DNA from: Piscinibacter caeni
Lineage (GTDB): Bacteria > Pseudomonadota > Gammaproteobacteria > Burkholderiales > Burkholderiaceae_C
Reading direction: 5' to 3'
DNA length: 64,000 nt
Assembly: GCA_003265685.1 (NCBI GenBank)
Contig: KZ836106.1
Span: 1-64,000 of the forward strand
Part shown: in pieces, positions 31,802-41,676 of the stretch
How positions within the stretch are numbered: the stretch's first letter is position 1
Layout of the letters: each line of letters begins with the position of its first letter
Position numbers and translations under genes: made by a program
Notes under the pieces: model-generated
What the model saw: only the letters and a program-made list of their open reading frames with translations
What the model was told of the DNA's origin: nothing
Databases searched by the model: none

Positions 31802-34105
31802 ATGCCGCCTTCGTCCCGCGCGACCGACCTCCGACCCACGCTTCTTTCCCTCGCGCTCGCGGCCGCGCTGCAGGCCGGGTCGGCGTGGGCCGTCGAACCG
31901 TTCACGCTGAAGGACATCCGCGTCGAGGGCCTGCAGCGCACCGACGCGGGCACCGTGTTCGCGTCGCTGCCGTTCCGCATCGGCGACCTCTACAACGACG
32001 AGAAGGGCTCCGCCGCGCTGCGTGCGCTGTTCGCGACCGGCCTGTTCAAGGACGTGCGCATCGAGATCGACGACGGCGTCGTCATCGTGATCGTCGAGGA
32101 GCGCCCGGTCATCGCGGCGATCGACTTCGCCGGCCTGAAGGAGTTCGACAAGGACACGCTGGTCAAGTCGCTGAAGGACTTCGGCATCGGCGAGGGCCTG
32201 CCGTTCGACAAGGCGCTGGCCGACCGCGCCGAGCAGGAGCTCAAGCGCCAGTACCTGACGCGCAGCCTGTACGGGGCCGAGGTGGTGACCACCGTCACGC
32301 CGCTGGAGCGCAACCGCGTCAACGTGACCTTCACCATCACCGAGGGCACGGCGGCCAAGATCAGCGAGATCCGCATCGTCGGCAACAAGGCCTTCTCGGA
32401 GGGCACGCTCAAGGGCCTGTTCGACCTGAACGACGGCGGCTGGCTGAACTGGTACACCAAGGCCGACCGCTACTCGCGCTCCAAGCTCAACGCCGACCTG
32501 GAGACGCTGCGCGCCTACTACCTGAACCGCGGCTACCTCGAGTTCAACGTCGACTCGACCCAGGTCGCGATCTCGCCCGACAAGCAGGACATCACCGTCA
32601 CCATCAACATCACCGAGGGCCAGCCCTACACGGTGACGGCGGTGAGGCTCGAGGGCGACTACCTCGGCAAGGAAGAGGACTTCAAGACCCTGGTCAAGAT
32701 CAAGCCCGGCGAGCCCTACCGCGCCGAGCAGGTCACCGAGACGACCAAGGCCTTCGCCGACCGCTTCGGCACCTTCGGCTACGCGTTCGCGCGCATCGAC
32801 GCGCGGCCCGACATCGACCGCGCCACCGGACGCGTCGCGCTGACCCTGTTCGCCGACCCGGCGCGGCGCGTCTACGTGCGCCGCATCGGCGTGGCCGGCA
32901 ACACGCGCACGCGCGACGAGGTGGTGCGGCGCGAGTTCCGCCAGTTCGAGTCGTCCTGGTACGACGGCAGCAAGATCAAGCTCTCGCGTGACCGGGTCGA
33001 CCGGCTCGGCTACTTCAGCGAGGTGAGCGTCGACACCACCGAGGTGCCCGGCACGCCCGACCAGGTCGACCTGACCGTCTCGATCAAGGAGAAGCCCACC
33101 GGCAACCTGCTGCTCGGCGCGGGCTTCTCGTCGGCCGACAAGCTCTCGCTGACCGCGTCGATCAAGCAGGAGAACGTGTTCGGCTCGGGCAACTACCTCG
33201 GCCTGGAGCTCAACACCAGCAAGAGCAGCCGCACGCTGGTGCTCAGCACGGTGGACCCGTACTTCACGATCGACGGCATCTCGCGCGCGATCGACCTCTA
33301 CTACCGCACCACCAAGCCGATCAACAGCCAGGGCGAGCAGTACCAGCTGGTGACGCCGGGCGCCGCGATCCGCTTCGGCGTGCCGTTCTCCGAGTTCGAC
33401 ACGGTGTTCTTCGGCATCGGCGCCGAGCGCACCGAGATCAAGGGCGGCAACGCGATGCCGAACAACCTGTACCTGTACCGGGCACAGTTCGGCGACGTCA
33501 GCCACACCTTCCCGGTGACCGTCGGCTGGACGCGCGACCAGCGCGACTCGGCGCTGGTGCCCAACGACGGCAGCTACAAGCGTGTCAACGTCGACTGGGG
33601 CTTCGCCGGGGACACACGCTACGTCCGCACCAACCTGCAGTACCAGCATTACTGGCCGTTCGCGCGCCAGTTCACTTTCGCGATCAACGGCGAGCTCGGC
33701 TACGGCCGCGGACTGGGCGGCCGGCCGTACCCGGTGTTCAAGAACTTCTACGGCGGCGGCCTGGGCACGGTGCGCGCGTTCGACCAGGGCTCGCTCGGCC
33801 CGGCCGACGTCACCGGTGCTTACATCGGCGGCAACCGCCGGCTCAACCTGAACAGCGAGCTGTACGTTCCCGTACCGGGGGCCGGCAACGACCGCACGCT
33901 GCGCATCTTCGGCTACGTGGATGCCGGCAACGTCTGGGGCGAGCAGGAGCGCTTGACGCTGGATTCGCTGCGCGCCTCGGCCGGCATCGGCCTCTCCTGG
34001 ATCTCGCCGGTGGGCCCGCTGAAGCTCAGCTACGGCACGCCGATCCGCAAGGAGCCGAACGATAGAATCCAGCGACTTCAATTCCAGATCGGGACCGCGT
34101 TTTGA
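31802..34105 (+). CDS. bamA: Outer-membrane protein assembly factor BamA
   Basis: Essential Omp85-family core of the BAM complex. At 767 residues: a Sec signal peptide (SLALAAALQAGSAWA), five POTRA domains (first FTLKDIRVEGLQRTDAGTVF; later LEFNVDSTQVAISPDKQDI), and a 16-strand C-terminal barrel from about residue 425. The last residue is Phe (FQIGTAF), the usual outer-membrane signature. The barrel also shows the conserved GGLGTVRAFD (VRGF-type) loop. Its TGA shares one base with the skp ATG. Confidence 0.98.
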   Translation: MPPSSRATDLRPTLLSLALAAALQAGSAWAVEPFTLKDIRVEGLQRTDAGTVFASLPFRIGDLYNDEKGSAALRALFATGLFKDVRIEIDDGVVIVIVEERPVIAAIDFAGLKEFDKDTLVKSLKDFGIGEGLPFDKALADRAEQELKRQYLTRSLYGAEVVTTVTPLERNRVNVTFTITEGTAAKISEIRIVGNKAFSEGTLKGLFDLNDGGWLNWYTKADRYSRSKLNADLETLRAYYLNRGYLEFNVDSTQVAISPDKQDITVTINITEGQPYTVTAVRLEGDYLGKEEDFKTLVKIKPGEPYRAEQVTETTKAFADRFGTFGYAFARIDARPDIDRATGRVALTLFADPARRVYVRRIGVAGNTRTRDEVVRREFRQFESSWYDGSKIKLSRDRVDRLGYFSEVSVDTTEVPGTPDQVDLTVSIKEKPTGNLLLGAGFSSADKLSLTASIKQENVFGSGNYLGLELNTSKSSRTLVLSTVDPYFTIDGISRAIDLYYRTTKPINSQGEQYQLVTPGAAIRFGVPFSEFDTVFFGIGAERTEIKGGNAMPNNLYLYRAQFGDVSHTFPVTVGWTRDQRDSALVPNDGSYKRVNVDWGFAGDTRYVRTNLQYQHYWPFARQFTFAINGELGYGRGLGGRPYPVFKNFYGGGLGTVRAFDQGSLGPADVTGAYIGGNRRLNLNSELYVPVPGAGNDRTLRIFGYVDAGNVWGEQERLTLDSLRASAGIGLSWISPVGPLKLSYGTPIRKEPNDRIQRLQFQIGTAF
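34063..34068 (+). promoter_or_regulatory. Possible internal -10 box (TAGAAT) for skp, inside the end of bamA
   Basis: GATAGAATCC, the same form as the ppsA -10, lies 37 bases before skp within the last codons of bamA. No clear -35. It could give skp-lpxD extra transcription independent of bamA. Confidence 0.3.
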
Positions 34106-34620
34106 TGAATACCTCCCTGAAGTCGGCGATGGCCGCCGTGCTGTTCGCCGCCGCACTGGGTGCGCAGGCCCAGGAACTGAAGATCGGTTACGTCAACGCC
34201 GACCGCGTGCTGCGCGATGCGGCGCCGGCCAAGGCGGCCCAGGCCAAGCTCGAGGCCGAGTTCGGCAAGCGCGAGAAGGAGATCGCCGACCTCGCCAACA
34301 AGCTCAAGGCCGCCGGCGAGAAGCTCGACAAGGACGCGCCGACGCTGTCCGAGGCCGAGCGCACGCGCCGCCAGCGCGACCTGGTCGAGCAGGACCGCGA
34401 GTTCCAGCGCAAGCGCCGCGAGTTCCAGGAGGACCTGACGCAGCGCAAGAACGAGGAGCTGGCCTCGGTCGTCGAGCGCGCCAACAAGGTGATGAAGCAG
34501 ATCTTCGACACCGAGAAGTACGACCTGATCATCCAGGAGGCCGTGTTCGCCGGCCCGAAGGTCGACATCACCGACAAGGTCATCAAGGCGCTGAACGGGC
34601 AGGCCCCCGCGGCGAAGTAG
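34105..34620 (+). CDS. skp: Periplasmic chaperone Skp (OmpH family)
   Basis: Trimeric jellyfish-shaped chaperone that carries unfolded outer-membrane proteins to BAM. A 171-residue precursor: signal peptide MAAVLFAAALGAQAQ, the conserved ELKIGYVNADRVLRDA, then a long charged coiled coil (about 45-125) forming the tentacles, and the C-terminal body strand. Start ATG 34105 overlaps the bamA stop by one base. Position between bamA and lpxD is the rule in proteobacteria. Confidence 0.95.
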   Translation: MNTSLKSAMAAVLFAAALGAQAQELKIGYVNADRVLRDAAPAKAAQAKLEAEFGKREKEIADLANKLKAAGEKLDKDAPTLSEAERTRRQRDLVEQDREFQRKRREFQEDLTQRKNEELASVVERANKVMKQIFDTEKYDLIIQEAVFAGPKVDITDKVIKALNGQAPAAK

Positions 34621-34623
34621 CCC

Positions 34624-35625
34624 ATGCCGCCGCTGGACGTCGCTCTGCGTGACATCGCCGGGCAGCTCGGCGGCGAACTGGTCGGCGACGGCGCACTGCG
34701 CATCCGCCGCATCGGCCCGCTGGAGAGCGCTGATGGCGGCACCATCTCCTTCCTGGCCAATCCGCGCTACGCACCGCAGCTGCAGGCCACGCAGGCCGGC
34801 TGCGTGATCGTCGGCCCGGCGATGCGCCCGGCGGCGGTCGCGCGCGGCGCGGCGATCGTCACGCCCGACCCCTACCACTACTTTGCCCGGCTCACGCAGT
34901 GGTGGGCGGCGCGCGCCCGGCCGCCGGTGGTCGCGGGCGTGCACCCGCTGGCCTGGGTCGACCCGACTGCAGTGATCGCGCCGGACGCCTCGATCGGCCC
35001 GTTCTGCTTCGTCGGCGCGGGCGCGCGGGTCGGCGCCGGCACGCGGCTCGCGCCGCGCGTGACGCTGATGGACGGCTGCTCGATCGGCGCGCGCGGCATC
35101 GTGCACAGCGGCGCGGTGATCGGCGCCGACGGCTTCGGCTTCGCGCCGGTGCGCGAGGACGACGGGATGCGCTACGAGAAGATCGAGCAGCTCGGCGGCG
35201 TGCGCATCGGCGACGACGTCGAGATCGGCGCCAACGCCTGCGTCGACCGCGGCGCACTCGACGACACCGTGATCGAGGACGGCGTCAAGCTCGACAACAT
35301 GGTGCAGATCGCGCACAACGTGCGGGTCGGCCGCCACACCGCGTTCGCCGGCAGCTCGGGCGCGGCCGGCAGCGCGGTGATCGGCGCCTACTGCACGATC
35401 GGCGGCGCGGCCGTGATCCTCGGCCACCTGACGCTGGCCGACCACGTGCACATCTCGGCGGCCTCGGTGGTGATGCGCTCGATCCGCCAGCCCGGCACCT
35501 ACAGCGGCGTGTTCCCCATCGACGACAATGCGGCCTGGGAGAAGAATGCCGCCACGCTGCGGCAGCTCCATTCGCTGCGCGAGCGCATCCGCGCGCTCGA
35601 GAAGAACGTGAGACAAGCACCATGA
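34624..35625 (+). CDS. lpxD: UDP-3-O-(3-hydroxyacyl)glucosamine N-acyltransferase LpxD
   Basis: Third step of lipid A synthesis: N-acylation of UDP-3-O-acylglucosamine. At 333 residues: an N-terminal uridine-binding domain ([19 protein letters not shown]), a left-handed beta helix of hexapeptide repeats (about 100-300, for example [20 protein letters not shown]) with the catalytic His region [17 protein letters not shown], and a C-terminal helix. It starts 3 bases after skp and overlaps fabZ by ATGA. Confidence 0.97.
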   Translation: MPPLDVALRDIAGQLGGELVGDGALRIRRIGPLESADGGTISFLANPRYAPQLQATQAGCVIVGPAMRPAAVARGAAIVTPDPYHYFARLTQWWAARARPPVVAGVHPLAWVDPTAVIAPDASIGPFCFVGAGARVGAGTRLAPRVTLMDGCSIGARGIVHSGAVIGADGFGFAPVREDDGMRYEKIEQLGGVRIGDDVEIGANACVDRGALDDTVIEDGVKLDNMVQIAHNVRVGRHTAFAGSSGAAGSAVIGAYCTIGGAAVILGHLTLADHVHISAASVVMRSIRQPGTYSGVFPIDDNAAWEKNAATLRQLHSLRERIRALEKNVRQAP

Positions 35626-36074
35626 GCACCACCGGGCTGGACATCCACCAGATCTTCCACAAGCTGCCGCACCGCTACCCGTTCCTGATGGTCGACCGCG
35701 TGCTGCTGCTCGAGAAGGGCCAGCGCATCCGCGCACTGAAGAACGTCAGCGTCAACGAGCCGTTCTTCACCGGCCACTTCCCGCACCGCCCGGTGATGCC
35801 CGGCGTGATGATGCTGGAGGCGCTCGCGCAGGCCGCGGCCATCCTCGCCTTCGAGACCCTCGGCCAGGAGCCCGACGCCAACACCGTGTACTACTTCGCC
35901 GGGGTCGACAACGCGCGCTTCAAGCGCCCGGTCGAGCCGGGCGACCAGCTCATCCTCGAGGCCACGCTCGGGCGCAACAAGGCCGGCATCTTCAAGTTCC
36001 AGGTGCGGGCGCTGGTCGACGACGAGGTGGCGGTGGAGGCGGACATCACCTGCGCGATGCGCAACGTCGGCTGA
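35622..36074 (+). CDS. fabZ: 3-hydroxyacyl-ACP dehydratase FabZ
   Basis: Dehydrates 3-hydroxyacyl-ACP in fatty-acid elongation and so competes with lipid A acyltransferases for 3-hydroxyacyl-ACP. A 150-residue hot-dog protein. The catalytic His is in [20 protein letters not shown], and the catalytic Glu is in that last stretch. The N-terminal [13 protein letters not shown] is conserved. Coupled to lpxD and lpxA in the usual lpxD-fabZ-lpxA-lpxB order. Confidence 0.98.
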   Translation: MSTTGLDIHQIFHKLPHRYPFLMVDRVLLLEKGQRIRALKNVSVNEPFFTGHFPHRPVMPGVMMLEALAQAAAILAFETLGQEPDANTVYYFAGVDNARFKRPVEPGDQLILEATLGRNKAGIFKFQVRALVDDEVAVEADITCAMRNVG

Positions 36075-36087
36075 GGTTCACCGCACG

Positions 36088-36876
36088 ATGGCCAGCATCC
36101 ACCCCAGCGCGATCGTCGACCCCGCCGCCGAGCTGGGCGAGAACGTCACCATCGGGCCCTATGCCGTCGTGAACGCCGGCGTGCGCATCGGCGAGGGCAG
36201 CAGCATCGGCGCCCACGCGGTGATCGACGGGCGCACGACGATCGGGCGCGACAACCGCATCTTCCCGTTCGCCGCCATCGGCGGCATGCCGCAGGACAAG
36301 AAGTACCGCGGCGAGCCGACCGAGCTGATCATCGGCGACGGCAACACCATCCGCGAGTACTGCACGCTCAACACCGGCACGGTGCAGGACGGCGGCGTCA
36401 CCCGCCTCGGCGACGACAACTGGATCATGGCCTACGTGCACATCGCGCACGATTGCCAGCTCGGCAGCCACATCATCATCGCCAACGCCACGCAGCTCGG
36501 CGGCCACGTGCACCTGGCCGACTGGGTGTTCCTCGGCGGGCTGTCGGGTGTGCACCAGTTCGTGCGTGTCGGCGCGCACGCGATGACCGGCTTCCAGACC
36601 CGTCTCTCGCAGGACCTGCCGCCCTTCGTCACGGCGGCCGGCAACCCGGCCGAGGCGCAGGGCATCAACGCCGAGGGGATGAAGCGGCGCGGCTACACGC
36701 CCGAGCGCATCGCCCAGGTCAAGGCGATGCACAAGACGCTCTACCGCAAGGGCCTGACGCTGGCCGCCGGCATCGCCGAGATCGCGGCAATGAAGGGCCA
36801 GTCGGCCGAGACGGACGCGGACGTGGAGCTGATGCTCTCGTTCCTGGGCGACGCCAGCCGCGGCATCGTCCGCTGA
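36088..36876 (+). CDS. lpxA: UDP-N-acetylglucosamine acyltransferase LpxA
   Basis: First step of lipid A synthesis. At 262 residues: hexapeptide-repeat beta helix (IHPSAIVDPAAELGENVTIG), the catalytic His block MAYVHIAHDCQLGSHIIIAN (about 115-134), and the C-terminal helical domain with NAEGMKRRGYTPERI. It starts 13 bases after fabZ and lpxB follows 5 bases on. Confidence 0.98.
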   Translation: MASIHPSAIVDPAAELGENVTIGPYAVVNAGVRIGEGSSIGAHAVIDGRTTIGRDNRIFPFAAIGGMPQDKKYRGEPTELIIGDGNTIREYCTLNTGTVQDGGVTRLGDDNWIMAYVHIAHDCQLGSHIIIANATQLGGHVHLADWVFLGGLSGVHQFVRVGAHAMTGFQTRLSQDLPPFVTAAGNPAEAQGINAEGMKRRGYTPERIAQVKAMHKTLYRKGLTLAAGIAEIAAMKGQSAETDADVELMLSFLGDASRGIVR

Positions 36877-36881
36877 CCCGC

Positions 36882-38018
36882 ATGGCGCCGCGTTTCGGCA
36901 TGGTGGCCGGTGAGGCCTCCGGCGACCTGCTCGCCGGGCTGCTGCTGGGCGGGATGCGCCAGCGCTGGCCCGAGCTGCAGGCCTTCGGCATCGGCGGGCC
37001 GGCGATGGGCAAGCAGGGCTTCGAGGCCTGGTGGCCGCACGACAAGCTGGCGGTGCGCGGCTATGTCGAGGTGCTGAGCCACTACCGCGAACTGCTCTCC
37101 ATCCGCAACCAGCTCGGCGAGCGCCTGCTGAAGGAGCGGCCCGACGTCTTCATCGGCGTGGACGCGCCCGACTTCAACCTCGAGCTCGAGACGCGCCTGA
37201 AGGCCTCCGGCGTGAAGACGGTGCATTTCGTCAGCCCGTCGATCTGGGCCTGGCGCGGCAAGCGCATCGAGAAGATCCGCAAGGCGGCCGACGAGGTGCT
37301 GTGCATCTTCCCGTTCGAGCCGCCGATCTACGCCAAGCAGGGCATCCCGGCCACCTACGTGGGGCACCCGCTGGCCGACACCATCCCGCTCGAGGTGCCG
37401 CGCGCCGCGGCGCGCGCTGCGCTCGGGCTGGCCGAGGGCGACACCGTGGTGGCGCTGCTGCCGGGCAGCCGCCGCTCGGAGATCCAGTACATCGCGCCGC
37501 GCCTGTTCGATGCCGCCGTCGAGATGCAGGCGCTGCGGCCGGGGCTGCGCTACCTGCTGCCGGTGGTGCCGGGGCTGCGCCACCTGGTCGAGCCGCTGCG
37601 CAAGCTGCACGCCGAGCGCGTGGCCGTCGAGCTGCTCGACGGCCGCTCGCACGAGCTGCTGGCCGCCTGCGACGTGACGCTGGTGGCCAGCGGCACCGCC
37701 ACGCTGGAGGCCGCGCTGTACAAGCGCCCGATGGTGATCTGCTACGCGATGCACGCGCTGTCGTGGCAGATGATGAAGCGCATGAAGTACCAGCCCTGGG
37801 TCGGCCTGCCCAACATCCTGCTGCGCGACTTCGCCGTGCCCGAGCTGATCCAGGGCGAGGCCACGCCCGAGCGGCTGGCGCACGCCGCGCTGGCCTGGCT
37901 GGACGACCCGGCGCGCTGCGCCGCGCTGCGCTCGCGCTTCGAGGCGCTGCACCGCGAGCTGCGCTGCGACACCGCGCGCACCGCCACCGATGCGATCGAG
38001 AAGCTCCTCGTGCGCTGA
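36882..38018 (+). CDS. lpxB: Lipid-A-disaccharide synthase LpxB
   Basis: Glycosyltransferase (GT19) that joins UDP-diacylglucosamine and lipid X, 378 residues. Marks are [15 protein letters not shown] at the N-terminus, [29 protein letters not shown] and [18 protein letters not shown] 36882 gives [14 protein letters not shown]; the upstream open frame belongs to lpxA. The last 29 bases overlap the rnhB start. Confidence 0.97.
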   Translation: MAPRFGMVAGEASGDLLAGLLLGGMRQRWPELQAFGIGGPAMGKQGFEAWWPHDKLAVRGYVEVLSHYRELLSIRNQLGERLLKERPDVFIGVDAPDFNLELETRLKASGVKTVHFVSPSIWAWRGKRIEKIRKAADEVLCIFPFEPPIYAKQGIPATYVGHPLADTIPLEVPRAAARAALGLAEGDTVVALLPGSRRSEIQYIAPRLFDAAVEMQALRPGLRYLLPVVPGLRHLVEPLRKLHAERVAVELLDGRSHELLAACDVTLVASGTATLEAALYKRPMVICYAMHALSWQMMKRMKYQPWVGLPNILLRDFAVPELIQGEATPERLAHAALAWLDDPARCAALRSRFEALHRELRCDTARTATDAIEKLLVR

Positions 38019-38616
38019 GCAGCTCGGCCTGCGCTTCGACGTGCCCGGCCTGCTGGCCGGCGTCGACGAGGCCGGCCGCGGGCCGCTGGCCGGGCCGGTG
38101 GTCGCCGCCGCGGTGATCCTCGACGAGCTGAACCCGATCCAGGGCCTGGCCGACTCCAAGCAGCTCAGCGCACTGCGCCGCGAGAAGCTGTTCGACGAGA
38201 TCCGCGCCCGCGCGCTGTGCTGCAGCATCGCCGAAGCGAGCGTGGACGAGATCGACCGGCTCAACATCCTGCAGGCCACGCTGCTGGCGATGCGCCGCGC
38301 GGTCGAGGGCCTGCGCCTGAAGCCGGGCAAGGTGCTGGTGGACGGCAACCGCATCCCGGTGCTGAAGGTGCCGGCCGAGGCCATCGTCAAGGGCGATGCT
38401 AAGGTGGCGGCGATCTCGGCCGCCTCCATCCTCGCCAAGGTGCACCGCGACCGGCTGTGCGCGGCGCTGCACGAGCAGCACCCGCAGTACGGCTTCGACG
38501 GCCACAAGGGTTACCCGACCCCCGAGCACCTGGCCGCGCTGCGCGCGCACGGCGCCTGCCCGCAGCACCGGCGCTCGTTCGCGCCGGTGCGCGAGGTGCT
38601 GGAAGCGCGTTCATGA
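37990..38616 (+). CDS. rnhB: Ribonuclease HII
   Basis: Removes ribonucleotides from DNA and RNA-DNA hybrids. At 208 residues the catalytic DEDD set begins with [20 protein letters not shown], followed by VDGNRIPVL and [16 protein letters not shown]. The only nearby ATG is 37990, inside lpxB; the resulting 29-base overlap implies translational coupling. The first 15 residues are not conserved, so a later non-ATG start is possible. Ends overlapping the next gene (ATGA). Confidence 0.95.
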   Translation: MRSRSSSCAEQLGLRFDVPGLLAGVDEAGRGPLAGPVVAAAVILDELNPIQGLADSKQLSALRREKLFDEIRARALCCSIAEASVDEIDRLNILQATLLAMRRAVEGLRLKPGKVLVDGNRIPVLKVPAEAIVKGDAKVAAISAASILAKVHRDRLCAALHEQHPQYGFDGHKGYPTPEHLAALRAHGACPQHRRSFAPVREVLEARS

Positions 38617-39407
38617 GCTCAGTGCCGCGGGCGATCAGCTCGCGCGACAACCCGCTGCTGGTGCGGGTGCGCAAGCTGGCCGCCGACCCGGGCGGCTACC
38701 GCAAGGCCGGTGTGCTGTGGATCGAGGGTGAACACCTGTGCGAGGCCTTCGTCGCCAAGGGCGGCGCCCCGGCACAGGCGATCGTCACCGACGCCGGCTG
38801 GCAGCACCCGGGGCTGCGCGCTCTGGCGGCCCGCGCTGCGGCCGTGGCGCTGGTGCCGCAGGCGCTGATGGCGGGGCTGAGCACGCTCGAATCGCCGGCG
38901 CCGCTGGGCTTCGTCGTCGACTGGCCGGGCAGTCCGGCCCTCGACCCGCAGGCGCCCGGCGTGGTGCTCGACCGGCTGCAGGACGCCGGCAACGTCGGCG
39001 CCATCCTGCGCAGCGCGGCGGCCTTCGGCTTCGGCCAGGTGCTGGCCCTCAAGGGCACCGCGGCGTTGTGGTCGCCCAAGGTGCTGCGTGCCGGCATGGG
39101 CGCGCACTTCGGGCTGCGCCTGGTCGAGGGCCTGGAGCCCGATGCACTCCGGGCGCTGCGGGTGCCGCTGCTGGCCACCAGCTCGCACGGCGAGACGGCG
39201 ATCGACGCGCTGCGCCTGCCCTGGCCCTGTGCCTGGGTGTTCGGGCACGAGGGGCGCGGCGTGTCGGCGGCGCTGGCACATCAGTGTTCGATGCAGTTGT
39301 GCATCCCCCAACCCGGGGGGCAGGAGTCGCTGAACGTCGCCGCCGCGGCGGCGGTGTGCCTGTACGAATCGATCCGGCAGCGCCGCGGTCATCCACAGCC
39401 CGGGTGA
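38613..39407 (+). CDS. TrmH/SpoU-family RNA 2'-O-ribose methyltransferase
   Basis: A 264-residue SPOUT methyltransferase. The three SpoU motifs are seen: [20 protein letters not shown] (about 121-140), the middle motif [10 protein letters not shown], and [20 protein letters not shown], the knotted SAM pocket. An N-terminal substrate-binding region (about 1-105) resembles RlmB-like proteins. The target nucleotide cannot be told: 23S rRNA G2251 (RlmB) or another rRNA site are options. Linked to rnhB in several Burkholderiales. Confidence 0.88.
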   Translation: MSSVPRAISSRDNPLLVRVRKLAADPGGYRKAGVLWIEGEHLCEAFVAKGGAPAQAIVTDAGWQHPGLRALAARAAAVALVPQALMAGLSTLESPAPLGFVVDWPGSPALDPQAPGVVLDRLQDAGNVGAILRSAAAFGFGQVLALKGTAALWSPKVLRAGMGAHFGLRLVEGLEPDALRALRVPLLATSSHGETAIDALRLPWPCAWVFGHEGRGVSAALAHQCSMQLCIPQPGGQESLNVAAAAAVCLYESIRQRRGHPQPG

Positions 39408-39435
39408 GGCCGCGCTGTCGGCCACGCATCCTTCC

Positions 39436-39444
39436 TGCTAGATT
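39436..39444 (+). promoter_or_regulatory. Extended -10 candidate (TGCTAGATT) for the RTX gene
   Basis: TG-C-TAGATT stands 39 bases before the RTX start codon, followed by a very strong ribosome site AAGGAGGA at 39472-39479. The -35 is poor. The strong ribosome site suggests high translation when the gene is on. Confidence 0.45.
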
Positions 39445-39482
39445 GACCCGCGCTCCGGAGGGACCGGAATCAAGGAGGAAGT

Positions 39483-41663
39483 ATGGCCACGATCTTCGGC
39501 ACGACGATCAACGACACCCTGAGCGGCACCGCCGACAGCGACACCTTCGCCACCGGGCTCGGCAGCGATTTCGTCAGCGCCAGCGCCGGCAACGACAGCT
39601 ACAACTTCGGCTTCAAGACCAGCTCGCAGTACTGGCGCAGCACCTTCAACGACTACGACTTCCTCGACTACCGCAATGCCTACACGAGCTACGGCTTTGC
39701 CAGCGCGACGGGCCTGAAGATCGTCGTCGACCTGCAGCTCGGCACGATCCAGAAGCTCAACGCCGCCGGCGCGCTGCTGCACACCGACACCGTGGTCGGG
39801 CTCGATGCCGTCTACGGCACCGCGGGCAACGACGTCATGCGAGGCCGCAATGCCTGGGACCTGGACGAGTTCCGCGGCTTCGGCGGCAACGACACGATCG
39901 ACGGGCGCGGCGGCAATGACGTCGTCAACTACTCGAACCAGACGCTCAACGGCATCACGGTCAACCTGGCCGCCGGCACGGTGAACGCCGGCGCCGAGGG
40001 CGGCACCGACACGCTGCGCCAGATCGAGATCATCACCGGCACCAACTTCGCCGACACCTACAACGCCACCGGCTACGGCGGCAGCAGCGTCAACAAGAAC
40101 TCCTTCGGCGAGACCTACAACGTCTACAACCCGCTGGCCGGCAACGACACCATCGTCGGCAATGGCGCGACGATCCTGAACTACGGCAGCAGCCTGGGCG
40201 GCGCGATCCGGGTCGACCTGTCGCTGCTGACCGCCCCCGGCGTCAGCGCGAACATCGTGACCGGCTTCACCGACGACCCGTCGACGACCAACGGCATCAC
40301 GCCCGGCACGCTGAGCGCACGCGGCATCGCCCAGGTGCGCGGCGGGGCCTACAACGACACGCTGCTCGGCGGCGGCCATGTCAACACCGACGGCAGCCCG
40401 ACCACCGTCTCGGGCGACACGAGCTTCGAGGGCTTCCGGGGCTTCGGCGGCAACGACCTGATCGACGGCCGCACCGGCTTCGACCGCGCCGAGTACAACA
40501 CCGGCAACTCGACCGAGGGCATCGTCGTCAACCTGGCTGCCGGCACCGTGACCGGCGACCCGCTGTTCGTCGGCACCGACACGCTGCGCGGCATCGAATC
40601 GATCAACAGCAGCTTCCTCGACGACGTCTACAACGCGGTCGGATTCAAGCTGTCGAACGCCGCCGCGCCGTCGGTCAACAGCGGCGACTCGATCGTGGTG
40701 GTCCCGGCCGGCGCAACGCTGGCGTCGACCGCGTTCAACGAGTTCCGTGCCTACGCCGGCAACGACACCGTGACGGGCAACGGCGCCACGCGGGTCAGCT
40801 TCTCGCCGATCCAGGTCGAGAACCTGTCCGGCGTCTCGGTGACCGCCACCTTCACCTCGGCCAGCGCCGGCAGCGCGAGCTACGGCGACACCGACGGCCA
40901 CTACGGCACGGTGCGCTTCACCGGCACCTACAGCATCGCCGGCGGGGTCGGCAACGACTCGATCACCGGCGCAGCCGGCTTCCAGAGCCTGCGCGGCTAC
41001 TACGGCAACGACTCCATCGCCGGCGGAGCCGGCAACGACGTGCTGTACGGCCACGTGGGCGGGGCCGGCACGGCGCTGAACCTCAGCACCACCTTCACCG
41101 ACAACGACCGGCTGGACGGCGGCGCAGGCAACGACCTGCTGCGCGGCGACTTCGGCAACGACAGCCTGCTCGGCGGCGCCGGCATCGACACGCTGGACGG
41201 CGGCACCGGCAACGACACGCTGACCGGCGGCACCGAGGCCGACCTGTTCGTGTTCAACAACAAGTCGGGGCGCGACACGCTGACGGACTTCCTCTCCGGC
41301 ACCGACGACTTGCAGTTCGTCCAGTCGACGCTCAAGGTCGGCGACGGCGACGCGCTGGTGGAAGGCGCGCTGACCCGGGCCGCGCCGGGCGGCTTCAGCG
41401 CCACTGCCGAGCTGGTGATCTTCACGACCAATGCCGCCGGCCTGACGACCGCTGCCGCGGCCGCCACCATCGGCTCGGCCACCGCCGCCTACGCCGCCGG
41501 CCGCACCGCGCTGTTCGCGATCGACAACGGCACCAGCAGCGCGGTCTACCTGTTTACCTCGTCCGGCGCCGACGCGGTGGTGTCGGCCGGCGAGCTGACG
41601 CTGCTGGCGACGCTGACCGGGACGCCGTCGACCGCGATCGGGGACTACGTGTTCACCACGTGA
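39483..41663 (+). CDS. Secreted RTX (calcium-binding repeat) surface-type protein
   Basis: A 726-residue acidic protein without N-terminal signal, as expected for a type I secretion substrate. About four to five longer modules (residues about 20-480) carry FRGFGGNDTIDGRGGNDVV, GITVNLAAGTV and GTDTLRQIEIITGTNFADTY. Tandem GGxGNDxLxG nonapeptides, which bind calcium in beta rolls, lie at about 485-595 (GGAGNDLLRGDFGNDSLLGG). After a linker comes a conserved C-terminal block (about 660-726, TALFAIDNGTSSAVYLFTSS to IGDYVFTT), likely the secretion signal or a surface domain. There is no enzyme motif. No ABC transporter, membrane-fusion or TolC gene is nearby. Adhesin or surface layer are possibilities. 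The gene is unlinked in function to its neighbours. Confidence 0.85.
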   Translation: MATIFGTTINDTLSGTADSDTFATGLGSDFVSASAGNDSYNFGFKTSSQYWRSTFNDYDFLDYRNAYTSYGFASATGLKIVVDLQLGTIQKLNAAGALLHTDTVVGLDAVYGTAGNDVMRGRNAWDLDEFRGFGGNDTIDGRGGNDVVNYSNQTLNGITVNLAAGTVNAGAEGGTDTLRQIEIITGTNFADTYNATGYGGSSVNKNSFGETYNVYNPLAGNDTIVGNGATILNYGSSLGGAIRVDLSLLTAPGVSANIVTGFTDDPSTTNGITPGTLSARGIAQVRGGAYNDTLLGGGHVNTDGSPTTVSGDTSFEGFRGFGGNDLIDGRTGFDRAEYNTGNSTEGIVVNLAAGTVTGDPLFVGTDTLRGIESINSSFLDDVYNAVGFKLSNAAAPSVNSGDSIVVVPAGATLASTAFNEFRAYAGNDTVTGNGATRVSFSPIQVENLSGVSVTATFTSASAGSASYGDTDGHYGTVRFTGTYSIAGGVGNDSITGAAGFQSLRGYYGNDSIAGGAGNDVLYGHVGGAGTALNLSTTFTDNDRLDGGAGNDLLRGDFGNDSLLGGAGIDTLDGGTGNDTLTGGTEADLFVFNNKSGRDTLTDFLSGTDDLQFVQSTLKVGDGDALVEGALTRAAPGGFSATAELVIFTTNAAGLTTAAAAATIGSATAAYAAGRTALFAIDNGTSSAVYLFTSSGADAVVSAGELTLLATLTGTPSTAIGDYVFTT

Positions 41664-41676
41664 GCGACGGGCCGGC

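Noticed and set aside
40920-41260. Tandem repeats in the RTX gene read as a DNA satellite or CRISPR
   Set aside because: They are codon-phase nonapeptide repeats (GGxGNDxLxG) with variable bases and no constant spacer.
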